Shown one piece after another: positions 19,073 through 27,835 of a DNA stretch of 64,000 nucleotides; within the stretch, counting starts at the first letter, position 1, and the number at the start of each line of letters is the position of its first letter. The notes below the pieces were generated by a model that did no database searches, was not told where the DNA came from, and was given only the letters and a program-made list of their open reading frames with translations. The position numbers and the translations under genes were made by a program. The DNA lies in NCBI RefSeq assembly GCF_013408565.1, contig NZ_JACBZX010000001.1:2666001-2730000 (forward strand), written 5' to 3'. The DNA comes from Janibacter alkaliphilus (GTDB lineage: Bacteria; Actinomycetota; Actinomycetes; Actinomycetales; Dermatophilaceae).

Positions 19073-20512
19073 TCACTCGCCTGCCGCCACCACCGGCGCC
19101 AGCCGGCGGATGCCGGCGCCGACGTCGTGCGCGCTCGGCGCGGCGACGAGGCTCAGCCGGACGAAAGGGAGCGGCTCGCCCCGCCCGGTGGCGTAGGTGG
19201 GCCCGGGGGTGACCGCCACGCCGTGCGCCATCGCCTCGGCGGCCACCGCCGCAGGGTCGAGATGCTCGGGCAGGCGCGCCCACAGGTGGAAGCCGCCGCT
19301 GGGGCGACGGGCGAGCGCCTGCGCGCCGAGGGTCTCGCGCACCGCGGCCTCGGCGACGGCGGCCCGCTCCGTCAGGCGGCTCGAGAGCTGTCGGCGGGAG
19401 CGCTCCCAGCCTGGTGCGGAGACCAGCTCGAGCGCGGTGTGCTGCAGCAGCGCCGGGACGAAGAGGGTGTCCACGAGCAGCGCCGTCCGCAGCCTCGCGA
19501 GCACCGGCCCCCGGGCGGCGACCGCGCCGACCCGCAGGTTGGGCGAGGTCATCTTCGTCAGCGACCGGATGTGCACGACGGTGCCGTCCGGGTCGTCGGT
19601 GATCATCGGCGGCGGGGGAGCGGGCGCGTCGGCGTGCACCAGCCCGCGGGCGAAGTCGTCCTCGATGACGAACGCCTCGTGCCGCCGGGCGATCTGACGG
19701 ACCTCCTCGCGGCGCTCGGGCGGCATCACCGTGCCGGTGGGGTTCTGGAAGGTCGGCTGGAGCACCACCACCCGGGCCCGGGTGCGGGTCAGCGCCTCGT
19801 CGAGGTAGGTGGGCTGCAGGCCGTGCTCGTCCATCGGGACGGGCAGGGGGTGCAGCCCGGCGGCAGCGGCGGCCGCGGTGGTCCCGGGATAGCTCGGGGT
19901 CTCCACGACGACCGGGTCGCCCGGCTGGGCCAGCGCCCGCAGCGTGGACGCCAGGGCGGCCTGCCCGGCCGGGCAGACGAGCACGTCGTGGCGCCCCAGC
20001 CCGCCGCCGATCTCGCCGGCGAACCAGTCCCGCAGCTCGGGCAGACCGGTGGTCGGCGGCCGGTCCCAGGTGTCCGGGCGCCGAGCGGCGCGGGCGGTGG
20101 CGGCCCGCAACAGGTCGAGCGGCTGCAGGGCGGGGTGGAGGTAGCCGCCGTTGAGGTCGACGACCTCGGCGCTGCGTGCGGTCATGGTCACGGCCAGCCG
20201 GGAGCCGTCGTAGCGGCGCTGCCCGCCGGCGAGAGCGTCGGTGAGCTCCAGCGCCGCGTCCTGCCACGAGGTGTCCCCGGTCGAGCCGGTGGCCGCGGGG
20301 GGAGCCACGGTGAAGGTGCCGGCGCCCGGCCGGGTCTCGACGACACCGTCCCGGCGCAGCTGGCCCAGGGCCTGGGCGACGGTCGTGGCGCTGGCGCCGA
20401 AGCGCCGCACCAGCTCTCGTTGGGAGGGCAGGCGCGTGCCGGCCGGTGCCCCGGTCAGGTCGACGGTCAACGCGGTGGCGATAGCGGACGCTGCACTGCT
20501 ACTGTCGTTCAT
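19073..20512 (-). CDS. MocR/PdxR-type regulator: GntR domain fused to class I aminotransferase fold
   Basis: A 479-residue protein. Residues about 5-70 are a GntR winged helix (GTRLPSQRELVRRFGASATTV). The rest is a PLP aminotransferase-like domain with VVVLQPTFQNPTGTVMPPERR, FVIEDDFARGL and the PLP-lysine segment SLTKMTSPNLRVG. MocR proteins sense PLP or an amino-acid derivative and often control a divergent gene. The divergent EamA transporter gene starts at an ATG overlapping this ATG by two bases. Minus-strand TATCGT lies eight bases before the start, so a leaderless transcript is likely. Confidence 0.88.
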   Translation of the reverse strand: MNDSSSAASAIATALTVDLTGAPAGTRLPSQRELVRRFGASATTVAQALGQLRRDGVVETRPGAGTFTVAPPAATGSTGDTSWQDAALELTDALAGGQRRYDGSRLAVTMTARSAEVVDLNGGYLHPALQPLDLLRAATARAARRPDTWDRPPTTGLPELRDWFAGEIGGGLGRHDVLVCPAGQAALASTLRALAQPGDPVVVETPSYPGTTAAAAAAGLHPLPVPMDEHGLQPTYLDEALTRTRARVVVLQPTFQNPTGTVMPPERREEVRQIARRHEAFVIEDDFARGLVHADAPAPPPPMITDDPDGTVVHIRSLTKMTSPNLRVGAVAARGPVLARLRTALLVDTLFVPALLQHTALELVSAPGWERSRRQLSSRLTERAAVAEAAVRETLGAQALARRPSGGFHLWARLPEHLDPAAVAAEAMAHGVAVTPGPTYATGRGEPLPFVRLSLVAAPSAHDVGAGIRRLAPVVAAGE

Positions 20513-20552
20513 GAGAGTTAACGATAGCGATACTGTCGAGTTCCGGATAGCG
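20499..20552. promoter_or_regulatory. Divergent control region of MocR and EamA genes with direct repeats
   Basis: TACTGTCG occurs at 20500-20507 and 20531-20538, in the same orientation 31 bases apart. GATAGCG recurs at 20480, 20523 and 20546. MocR proteins typically bind direct repeats on one DNA face, so these are candidate operator half-sites; a GATACT box at 20529-20534 could serve the plus strand. Confidence 0.45.
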
Positions 20553-21518
20553 CCACGGGTCGACACCGGGCATGCACCGGCGACCACGGCGTCGCCGACC
20601 ACCGCAGTGCCGACCACCGCGGTGCCGAGCAGCGGGTCGCGGGGCACCTCGTCATCGAGTCCGGTGTCCCTGGGCGCGGTGCTGGCGGCTCTCGGGGTGA
20701 TCGCCTTCTCGTTCAGCTTGCCGGCCACCGTCTGGGCGTTGCAGGGGATGGGCCCGTGGACGGCCGCCGGGGCGCGCGGCGTGCTCGCTGCCGTCCTCGC
20801 GATGGGCGCGCTGCTGCTGTGGCGGGGTCCGGGGCCGCGCCGGCAGGACTGGCCGGGGCTGCTCGTCGTCGCGATCGGCTGCGTCGTGGGCTTCCCGCTG
20901 TTGACCACCCTGGCGCTGCAGACCTCGGGCACCGCGCACTCGGCGGTGGTCATCGGTGCGCTGCCGATGGCCACGGCGGTCATCTCGGTGGTCCGCACGG
21001 GGCGCCGGCCGTCTCCGGTCTTCTGGGTGGGCGCCGGGGGCGGGGGAGCGGCGGTCACCACCTTCGCGCTGGCGCAGAACGGCGGCCGGCCGAGCCTGGC
21101 GGACCTCTACCTGGTCGCCGCCCTGCTGGTGTGCGCCGCCGGCTACGCCGAAGGGGGTCGGCTCGCCGCGTCCATGCCCGGGTGGCGGGTCATCGCCTGG
21201 GGGGTGGTGCTCGCTGCGCCGGTCAACCTGCTCGTCCTCGGTGTCGCGCTCGGGCAGGAGCCGGTCCGGCTCGGGGTGACCTCGCTCGTCGGCCTCGGCT
21301 ACACCGCCGCGGTCTCCCAGCTCCTCGGCTTCGTGCTCTGGTACCGCGGGATGGGGGAGATCGGGGTCACCCGGGCGAGCCAGATCCAGCTCGCGCAGCC
21401 GCTGCTCACCGTGCTGTGGGCGGCGCTGGTGATGCACGAGGCGATCCCGCCGGCGACCCTGCTCACCGCTGCCGTGGTGCTCGTGTGCGTCGTGATCACC
21501 CAGCGGGCGCGGTCGTGA
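20511..21518 (+). CDS. EamA (DMT superfamily) permease
   Basis: Up to 335 residues with about ten hydrophobic helices in two EamA repeats (VLAALGVIAFSFSLPATVWA at the start, ILAALVMHEAIPP-like segment near the end). The substrate is probably an amino acid or metabolite related to the MocR effector. The ATG at 20511 overlaps the divergent MocR start, and the first 50 residues are Thr/Ser/Pro-rich, with two PTTAVP units. The real start could therefore be GTG 20607, 20622 or 20664, the last lying just before the first helix. Confidence 0.82.
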   Translation: MRVNDSDTVEFRIAPRVDTGHAPATTASPTTAVPTTAVPSSGSRGTSSSSPVSLGAVLAALGVIAFSFSLPATVWALQGMGPWTAAGARGVLAAVLAMGALLLWRGPGPRRQDWPGLLVVAIGCVVGFPLLTTLALQTSGTAHSAVVIGALPMATAVISVVRTGRRPSPVFWVGAGGGGAAVTTFALAQNGGRPSLADLYLVAALLVCAAGYAEGGRLAASMPGWRVIAWGVVLAAPVNLLVLGVALGQEPVRLGVTSLVGLGYTAAVSQLLGFVLWYRGMGEIGVTRASQIQLAQPLLTVLWAALVMHEAIPPATLLTAAVVLVCVVITQRARS

Positions 21519-21579
21519 CCTCCGCAGCCCCCGCCGAGACCCGGACTGCTCGTATCGTCGAGATCAAGGAGAGACCGTC

Positions 21580-21777
21580 ATGATCCTGCTGCTCACCCCG
21601 CTCGTCCTCGTCGTCATGCTCTTCGGCGGGCTGGCTCCCTGGTGGATCGCCGGCCGGCACGCCATCCCCGCCCGAGAACGCCTGCCGCTGGAGCGGATGA
21701 CGATCCAGGACTGCCTGGCCACGCTGCGCCGCGGAGCGGACTGGTGGGTGCCGGACACCCTGCGCGACGACGACTGA
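21580..21777 (+). CDS. Small hypothetical membrane protein
   Basis: A 65-residue protein with one N-terminal helix (ILLLTPLVLVVMLFGGLAPWW), then a charged tail ending DTLRDDD. AAGGAGAG is placed well before ATG 21580. It follows the EamA gene by 61 bases and may be cotranscribed. I do not recognise the family. Confidence 0.6.
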   Translation: MILLLTPLVLVVMLFGGLAPWWIAGRHAIPARERLPLERMTIQDCLATLRRGADWWVPDTLRDDD

Positions 21778-21797
21778 ACCCTCGCGGCAGCCCGGGA

Positions 21798-22634
21798 TCA
21801 GCCTCGGCGGGGGAGCCGCTCGCGCAACAGGTCGCGAAGCCCGGGCGTGGTGTCGACGGTGATGACGTCGGAGGAGGTCTCGATCCCGGAGGCGGTGAAG
21901 GCGGCCAGCACCGCCCGGATGACGTCGTGGGTGGCCTCCTTGGTCTCCAGCTGGCGGGCACCGGACCAGAAGCGCAGCTCGAGCTGGACGGTGCGGGTGC
22001 CGACCTCGACGAGCAGGGCCTGGGGGAGCGGCTCGTCGAGGACCGCGGGCAGGTCGCGCATCGTCGTGATGGCGATCGCGCGCACCTGGTCGAGGTCGTT
22101 GTCGTCGGCCAGCTCGATGAGGACGCTGCTGCGCACCTGCTCGTAGCCGGTCTGGACGGTGACGACCTTGGAGTGCAGCGTGCCGTTCGGGACGAGCACG
22201 AGCCGCCCGTCGAAGGTGCGGATCTCGGTGGCCGACAGCCCCATGGCGACGACGGTGCCGGCGGTCTCCTGGACGGCGATCTGGTCGCCGACGCGGAAGC
22301 GGTCGCGGCTGAGCATGACGATCCCGGCGAAGAGGTTGCCCAGGACGGTCTGGAAGGCGATACCGGCGGCGATGGAGATGACGCCGACGCCGCCGAGGAT
22401 GTTCACCGGCTCGATGCTGGGGAAGAGGATCGTCAGGGCCGCGCCGACGCCCAGTGCGAGCACCCCGTAGCCGGCGAGCTGGCCGAAGATCCGCGAGGCC
22501 TCGGGTCCGCGGCCGCGCCAGCGCAGCGTGCTGCTCGTGCCGGCGCGGACCAGCCGGCTCAGCACGTAGGCGCCGACGAGCACGGCCAGGGCGACCGCGA
22601 CGCCGGTCCAGGTGATCTCGGGCAGGCTGGACAT
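21798..22634 (-). CDS. Small-conductance mechanosensitive channel (MscS family)
   Basis: A 278-residue MscS-type channel. A first helix (VAVALAVLVGAYVLSRLV) is followed by two more and the pore-lining segment GGVGVISIAAGIAFQTVLGN, then FAGIVMLSRDRFRVGDQI and the beta domain with LVLVPNGTLHSKVVTV. It releases solutes on osmotic downshock. The cytoplasmic C-terminal domain is present but short. It faces the small membrane protein gene tail-to-tail, 20 bases apart. Confidence 0.9.
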   Translation of the reverse strand: MSSLPEITWTGVAVALAVLVGAYVLSRLVRAGTSSTLRWRGRGPEASRIFGQLAGYGVLALGVGAALTILFPSIEPVNILGGVGVISIAAGIAFQTVLGNLFAGIVMLSRDRFRVGDQIAVQETAGTVVAMGLSATEIRTFDGRLVLVPNGTLHSKVVTVQTGYEQVRSSVLIELADDNDLDQVRAIAITTMRDLPAVLDEPLPQALLVEVGTRTVQLELRFWSGARQLETKEATHDVIRAVLAAFTASGIETSSDVITVDTTPGLRDLLRERLPRRG

Positions 22635-22671
22635 CCGCGTCAGGATGCCACGGCCGGTGGGGGAGAGGGGC

Positions 22672-23025
22672 TCACGGGCCGCGGGTGGCGGCGCAGGTCA
22701 GGCACCACGGGGTCGCCGGGCGAGCCTCGAGCCGGGCGGGCAGGATCGCCGCACCGCAGCCGAGGCAGGTGCCGTAGCTGCCGTCGTCGACCCGGGCGAG
22801 GGCGGCGTCGACGGCGGCCAGCTGCCGGCGGGAGGCGAGGGTCAGGGCATCGACCTGGGCCCGGGAGACCGCCACCGTCTCGCCCTCGACGTCGTGCTCG
22901 TCGTCGCCGTTGGCCGTCTCGGCGGCCGCGACGATGTCGGCGAAGGACCGCTCCAGGCCGGCCAGCGTCCGCAGCACGTCGTCGCGCTCGCGGGTCAGCT
23001 GCTCACGGGCCTGCTCCGGTGTCAT
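22672..23025 (-). CDS. TraR/DksA C4-type zinc finger protein
   Basis: A 117-residue protein. An N-terminal coiled-coil hairpin (residues about 3-75, including AREQLTRERDDVLRTLAGLE) leads to a C4 zinc finger, YGTCLGCGAAILPARLEA and then CLTCAATRG. This is the DksA/TraR architecture that reaches into the RNA polymerase secondary channel. Actinobacterial members are of unknown physiological role. ATG 23025 begins MTPEQAREQL. Confidence 0.85.
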   Translation of the reverse strand: MTPEQAREQLTRERDDVLRTLAGLERSFADIVAAAETANGDDEHDVEGETVAVSRAQVDALTLASRRQLAAVDAALARVDDGSYGTCLGCGAAILPARLEARPATPWCLTCAATRGP

Positions 23026-23164
23026 GGACCCAGGCTGCCAGCGAGCACCGACAGTTGCGGGGATGCTGCAGGCGGTGGTGGGTGCGAAAGGTGTAGGCGA
23101 CGCGCTCAGCTGGAGCGTCCCTGATGATGGGTGCGCAGCATGACTGGCGACGCTACGGTGCACC

Positions 23165-23410
23165 ATGCGCACGACGGTCACCTTCGACGCCGACACCGAG
23201 GCCCACGTCCGGAGGCTGATGGACGAGCGAGGCCTCTCCTTCACGCAGGCGCTGAACGACGCGATCCGTGCCGGGATGTCTCCGCGACCGCCCTTCCGCA
23301 CAAGTGTGCGGAGCTTGGGCAGCCCACGGGCTGACCTCGACCAGGCGCTGCAGCTGGCGGGTGAGATCGAGGACGCGGGGCTGCTGCGTCGAATGAGGGC
23401 CGGCCAGTGA
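23165..23410 (+). CDS. VapB-like ribbon-helix-helix antitoxin (orphan)
   Basis: An 81-residue protein. MRTTVTFDADTEAHVRRLMD followed by LSFTQALNDAIRAGM is a ribbon-helix-helix DNA-binding fold, and the tail with QALQLAGEIEDAGLLRRMRAG resembles the toxin-wrapping end of VapB proteins. A TACGGT box ends five bases before the ATG (leaderless, as expected of autoregulated TA operons). The overlapping toxin gene downstream is broken, so this antitoxin seems to lack a partner. Confidence 0.75.
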   Translation: MRTTVTFDADTEAHVRRLMDERGLSFTQALNDAIRAGMSPRPPFRTSVRSLGSPRADLDQALQLAGEIEDAGLLRRMRAGQ

Positions 23411-23520
23411 GGCTCGTCGACGCCAGCGTGCTCTACGCGCGCAACGGTGGCGTCCCCGCACCACGACGAGGCTCGCGCGTGGCTGGGTGAGGTCAGCGCG
23501 AAGCGGTCGGCGGTGCGGGC
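23406..23520 (+). pseudogene. VapC-like PIN toxin remnant
   Basis: GTG 23406 overlaps the antitoxin stop and reads VRLVDASVLYA, the canonical PIN N-terminus with the first catalytic Asp, then runs out of frame to a stop at 23487-23489. The expected continuation HHDEARAWLGEV is present in another frame at about 23459-23500, so a small indel separates them. I find no C-terminal PIN motifs beyond it. The toxin is inactive. Confidence 0.7.
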
Positions 23521-23608
23521 TCCGGCACACCTGCAGGGCCCGTCGAGGACCGCTACCGCACAGATCACCGACCGCGGCAACCTCGAGCTCGTACCGGTCA
23601 GGGATCGG

Positions 23609-24443
23609 CTATCGGGAGGGCTCGCCGGACGATGGCAACGCGTGTCGTTCCAGGAACGGGATCAGGGCTGCAGCGACCTCGTCGGCGTGCGTGAGGGCGA
23701 GCGAATGGTCGGCGCCCTCGACACGCACGTCCTCCACGTCCGACATCCACGCCATGACGAGCGTCCGGACCTCGGCGAACCACGGCCCGCTCGCGGTGCC
23801 GCCGATATGCAGGACGGGACACTCGATGCGATTCGCATCGTCTGCCGAGAAGCGCCAGGCCAGCAACGCCGGGAGGTCGATGTCGAAGAACGTGCCGGCA
23901 TCACGTCCGATCTGCTCGGCGGAGCCGGCCAGGTGCCCCTCCATGTCTGTGCGCCAGCGTCGGCCGACCCACCATGGCCATGAACTCCTCGAGGGCGGCC
24001 TCGAGGCCGTCGGCGCGCCGGATCGCGAGGAGCGTCTCGTTGACGGCGCGGAACTCGACGCCGCTCGGCACGTGCACGGGCGGCGGCTCCACGAGAGTCA
24101 TGGTGTGAACCGTCTCCGGAGCATCGACGGCGAGCTGCATCGCGACCGCAGCGCTGTACGACAGCCCCACGATGTGCGCACGTGAGATCTCCATGATGTC
24201 CAGCACGCCGCGGCAGTCGGCCGCGTCGCGTGCGATGGAACCTGGGCTCGTGGCCGGACAGCTGCTGCCGTATCCGCGCCGGTGATACAGGATCGTCCGA
24301 AACCGGTCGGGCAGTCGGCTGGCCATCGGACACAGCTCGTCCGCGACGAGCGCGGTCTGGATGAAGACGACGGAGTCACCTGAGCCCTCGTCCAGCACGT
24401 CGAACCGTTCGCCTCCAGCCACCGCCAGGCGTGCCCATGACAC
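23609..24443 (-). pseudogene. Alpha/beta hydrolase gene with a frameshift
   Basis: The N-terminal part (24443 down to about 23965) reads VVFIQTALVADELCP, YHRRGYGSSCPATSP and the nucleophile elbow HIVGLSYSAAVAMQLA. Near 23960, after FMAMVGRPT, the frame shifts. The C-terminal part continues in another frame as EGHLAGSAEQIGRDAGTFF through CPVLHIGGTASGPWF and VEGADHSLALTHADEV, supplying the acid and His regions. The pieces form one hydrolase of about 275 residues broken by a single small indel. It could be a real pseudogene or, less likely, a sequencing error. Confidence 0.75.
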
Positions 24444-24720
24444 GGTTCGAGGCTACTGCTGGCGCGGACCGTGGGTCGATGCCTCACTGGTCACCGCTCA
24501 GGACCTGGTTCACCGATGTGGTCGGGGAGCGGGTCAGACTGACCTCGGTGAGTCAGTTCTCCAGCACACAGGGCAGGAAATGACATAATGTGGCTTATCG
24601 GCGTTCTCGACGACAGCGCGACCGGTGGGACGACGGCCTATGCAGTGCCGGTCCTGTCGTGGCCACGCTCACAGCCTCGCCCCCGGCGCCACCGACCACC
24701 CGGCACGCGAGGATGACGCG
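24444..24720. other. Gene-free stretch between two broken hydrolase genes
   Basis: No supported gene. A locally A+T-rich segment around 24575-24600 (GAAATGACATAATGTGG) could hold a CATAAT -10 box for the plus-strand hydrolase remnant. A 42-codon frame from 24590 is not recognisable. Confidence 0.5.
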
Positions 24721-25508
24721 ATGACCACGAAGCCACCGCTCGTCCTGCTGCACGGCGTGACCAACTCGGCGCGCATCTGGGACGACGTGGTGCCGCTGCT
24801 CGACGAGACGTTCGAGCTGCTCGTCCCGACGGCCGCCGGTCACCGCGGCGGTCCGCCAGACCCCGGTGGCCTGACCATCGCGCGCCTCGTGGACGACGTC
24901 GAGACGCTGCTCGATGATCACGGCCTCCCGCAGGCGCATCTGGCCGGGAACTCCATGGGTGGCTGGATGGCGCTCGAGCTGGCGCGGCGAGGCCGAGCGC
25001 TGAGCGTGTGCGCGCTGTCGCCGGCCGGGTGCTGGTCACCGGGTGCCGACGACGAGACGCACGCGACGTCGGCGATCCGGCGCGGGCGACGCCTGGCGGC
25101 GGCCGCGCTGCCCGTGGCGCCGATCGCCTTGCGGTCCCGGCGGATCCGGCGGATCGCGCTGCGTGACGCGGCCGAGCGCGCCGACCGGCTCACCCCGGCA
25201 CTAGCCCTCGGGGTCGTCCGTGACCTCGTCGGGTGCTCTGCCGCAACGGATCTCCTCGGCACCACCGAGCAGGTCGCTCCGCTCACGCCGTCCTGCCCGG
25301 TCACCCTGGCCTGGGCAGAGCGCGACCGGATCTTCCCGCCGGCCGTCAACGGGGTCACCGCGCAGCGGCTGGTCCCGGACGCCACCTCCTCGAGCTGCCG
25401 GCGGTCGGGCACGTGCCGATGATCGACGACCCCCGGCTGTGCGCCAGGATCATCCGGCAGGCCTGCGGCGTGCCGCAGAGCCGGTCCGGCGCGGGTGATG
25501 AGCGCTGA
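24721..25508 (+). pseudogene. Second alpha/beta hydrolase gene with a 3' frameshift
   Basis: The first frame starts MTTKPPLVLLHGVTNSARIW (oxyanion HG), contains the nucleophile elbow AHLAGNSMGGWMALELARR, and gives CPVTLAWAERDRIFPP with the acid residue. Near 25380, after RLVPDAT, the frame shifts. The terminal catalytic His segment LELPAVGHVPMIDDPRLCA lies in another frame ending at 25508. As written, the protein would stop at 25422 without its catalytic histidine. Confidence 0.75.
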
Positions 25509-25517
25509 GCAAGCCTC

Positions 25518-25690
25518 AGGCGCGCACCACATCGACGCCGTAGTCCGCGAAGCGCGTATCCCGCGGTCACGACCGAGATCCCTTCGCTCAGCGCCTGGGC
25601 GATGATGAGCCGGTCGAAGGGGTCGCGATGATGAACCGGCAGGGCCGCTACCGACAGCGCGTGCGTCGCTGCATGCCGTGCGGCACCCAG
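25518..25690 (-). pseudogene. PIN-domain (VapC) C-terminal fragment with one-base insertion
   Basis: Minus-strand translation gives THALSVAALPVHHRDPFDRL, then IIAQALSEGISVVTA, the typical second half of a VapC PIN domain with its catalytic acids. One extra G after the VVTA codons shifts the frame; skipping it restores DTRFADYGVDVVRA and a stop. No N-terminal half or antitoxin is found before the Imm5-like gene. This is a second toxin relic within 2.3 kb of the first. Confidence 0.7.
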
Positions 25691-25716
25691 GGGTTGCTAC
25701 CCGTCTAGCGGTGCCG

Positions 25717-26232
25717 TTAGACGTGGAAGACGTCCCAGCAGATCGGGTTGCGGCGCTCCTGGTCCGCCAGCACCAGGTCGCGCACCTCGGCCGGCAGCTG
25801 CTCGCGCTGCCAGCGGCACTCGCGCCGACCGGCGGCGTCCTGCTCCCCCGTGCTCACCGACGCCCGGACGGCCTTGATCGCGTAGGCCGCGGCGCCGAGA
25901 TCGTGCTCGGCGACGTGCGCGACGACCGCCGCCTGCCCGGTGGCATACGCCGCGAACCGGGCCGCGCCGCGCAGCTCGCGCGCCGCGCCCATGGCGTGAC
26001 CGCCGGCCGCCCGGGTCGCCATCATCGGCAGCTCCCCTCGCGCCCAGGCCCGGACCGCCACGAGCGCCGCTCCCGGCCGGTCGTCCTGCGGGCGGGCGCT
26101 CTCGAAGAGCGGGAGCACCCGCTCGGCGCACCCGGCCGCCCACAGCGCCAGCAGCCGGTGGTGCTCGTCGGTCAACGAGCCCCCGCGGCGGATCGTGATC
26201 ATCCGCGGGTCGCGCTCGCCGGGCAGGATCAC
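25717..26232 (-). CDS. Imm5-like putative immunity protein
   Basis: Up to 171 residues, alpha-helical and Ala-rich. It contains DEHHRLLALWAAGCAERVLP, LFESARPQDDRPGAALVAVR and AWARGELPMMATRAAGGHAM, plus an AAYAIKAVRA stretch near residue 120, matching the Imm5 family first described beside polymorphic toxins. No toxin gene is adjacent, and many actinobacterial members are likewise solitary. A second start at 26202 (MITIRRGG) is possible. Function in this genome is open. Confidence 0.65.
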   Translation of the reverse strand: MILPGERDPRMITIRRGGSLTDEHHRLLALWAAGCAERVLPLFESARPQDDRPGAALVAVRAWARGELPMMATRAAGGHAMGAARELRGAARFAAYATGQAAVVAHVAEHDLGAAAYAIKAVRASVSTGEQDAAGRRECRWQREQLPAEVRDLVLADQERRNPICWDVFHV

Positions 26233-26304
26233 GCCGTCAGCCTGCCACGGTGCGCGCGCTCACGCTTCCGGGCGGCAGGACGACCGTGCGGTCGCCGTGC
26301 GCGC

Positions 26305-27774
26305 TCAGCGCCGCCGCGACCGAGCGGCCAGCACCGCCATGAGGAGCATGAGGCCGGCCCCGATCGCGGTGGCCAGGTGCATCCCGTCGACGAAGGACTG
26401 CTTCGCAGCGTCGATCACCCCGGCGCCGGCGCCGGACTCCAGGGTCTCCCCCAGGGTCGGCGCGAAGTCGCCGCCGGCGGCGAAGATCCACGCCGCCAGC
26501 GACCCCAGCAGCGCCAGGCCGAGGGCGTTGCCGAGCTCGAACGAGGTCTCCGAGACACCGACCGCGGCGCCGGTCTGCTCCTCGGGCACCGAGCCCACGG
26601 CCACCTCCGAGACGAGGGTGAAGACCGTCCCGTAGCCCAGGCCGGCCACCGCCGAGCCGGCCACGTACCAGGCCACTCCCCCGTCGACGCCGACGCCGAG
26701 CAGCATGAGGCTGCCGAGCGCGGCGAGCACCAGGGAGGCGACGAAGGTCGTCGAGACCCCGAGCCGCTCGGCGATCCGGGAGCCGTACATCGAGGAGGCG
26801 AAGACGGTCACTGCGAGCGGCACCCCGAGGTAGGCCGCGGCCAGCGGGTCACGCCCGGTGACCGACTGCAGGTAGATGCTGGAGAGGTAGCTGAAGGCGG
26901 CCAGAGACATCATCCCGGCGAGGCTGGAGCCGATCGCCACGGTGAACTCCCGGTTCGCCAGCAGCGAGAGGTCCACCAGCGGCACGGTGAGGGTGCGCTG
27001 CCGTCGGACGAAGGCCACGATCAGCCCCACCCCGACCGCGCCGGTGATCAGGGTGACCGCGTCCAGCCCGTACTCGGCGACGTGCTTGACGGCGTAGACC
27101 GCGGCCATGATCCCGACGACGGACATCACCACGCTGGCCAGGTCCAGCGGCGAGCCGGAGGCGACCCGCCGCTCGGGCAGCAGCGCCGGAGCGGCCAGCA
27201 GCAGCACCAGCAGCACCGGCACGTTGATGAGGAAGACCGAGCCCCACCAGAAGTGGTGCAGCAGCACCCCGCCGATGATCGGCCCGACCGCCGCTCCCCC
27301 GGCGAAGAAGGCGGTCCACACCCCGATCGCCCGGCCGCGCGCCCGCGGGTCGGCGAAGAGGTCGGTGATCAGCGACAGGCTGGAGGGCAGCAGGGTGGCT
27401 CCCCCGATGCCCATGAGGGCGCGGGCGGCGATGAGCAGCGCCGAGGTCGGGGCGAAGGCGGCGATCACCGAGGCCAGACCGAAGAGGCTGGCGCCGAGCA
27501 GCAGGATCCGCCGCCGACCGATCCGGTCGCCGAGCGAGCCCATGGTGATGAGCAGGCCGGCGATGAGGAAGCCGTAGGCGTCGAGGATCCACAGCTGCTC
27601 CGAGGCGCTCGGGTCGAGGTCGGCGGTGATCGCCGGCAGCGCCAGGTAGAGCACCGACATGTCCATCGAGACCAGCAGCACCGGCAGCACGAGCACCGCC
27701 AGGCCCCACCAGGCACGACGGTCGCCGCGGTGGGAGCGGGTCTCGTCGGGCCGAAGGGCGGTCGGGCTGGTCAC
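26305..27774 (-). CDS. MFS drug-exporter-like transporter (DHA2/EmrB-QacA type)
   Basis: A 489-residue protein with about 14 predicted membrane helices. The N-terminal motifs are LPVLLVSMDMSVLYLALPAI and WILDAYGFLIAGLLITMGSL followed by GDRIGRRRILL (MFS motif A), and motif C appears as GPIIGGVLL. These define proton-coupled DHA2 exporters. The GTG start has GAGGAGG seven bases before it. The divergent TetR gene starts 98 bases away, so export is probably induced by the TetR ligand. Confidence 0.92.
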   Translation of the reverse strand: MTSPTALRPDETRSHRGDRRAWWGLAVLVLPVLLVSMDMSVLYLALPAITADLDPSASEQLWILDAYGFLIAGLLITMGSLGDRIGRRRILLLGASLFGLASVIAAFAPTSALLIAARALMGIGGATLLPSSLSLITDLFADPRARGRAIGVWTAFFAGGAAVGPIIGGVLLHHFWWGSVFLINVPVLLVLLLAAPALLPERRVASGSPLDLASVVMSVVGIMAAVYAVKHVAEYGLDAVTLITGAVGVGLIVAFVRRQRTLTVPLVDLSLLANREFTVAIGSSLAGMMSLAAFSYLSSIYLQSVTGRDPLAAAYLGVPLAVTVFASSMYGSRIAERLGVSTTFVASLVLAALGSLMLLGVGVDGGVAWYVAGSAVAGLGYGTVFTLVSEVAVGSVPEEQTGAAVGVSETSFELGNALGLALLGSLAAWIFAAGGDFAPTLGETLESGAGAGVIDAAKQSFVDGMHLATAIGAGLMLLMAVLAARSRRR

Positions 27775-27835
27775 TGGGTCCTCCTCGAAGGGCGTGCCGG
27801 GCCGCGGTCGTCACGACCGGACCGGGATGGCTGGC

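Noticed and set aside
23447..23983. 178-codon frame after the vapC start
   Set aside because: Only its first dozen residues match PIN proteins; the rest is the antisense of the minus-strand hydrolase pseudogene.
24361..24588. 75-codon plus-strand frame over the 5' end of a hydrolase pseudogene
   Set aside because: It is opposite the clear minus-strand hydrolase N-terminus and has no recognisable family or ribosome site.
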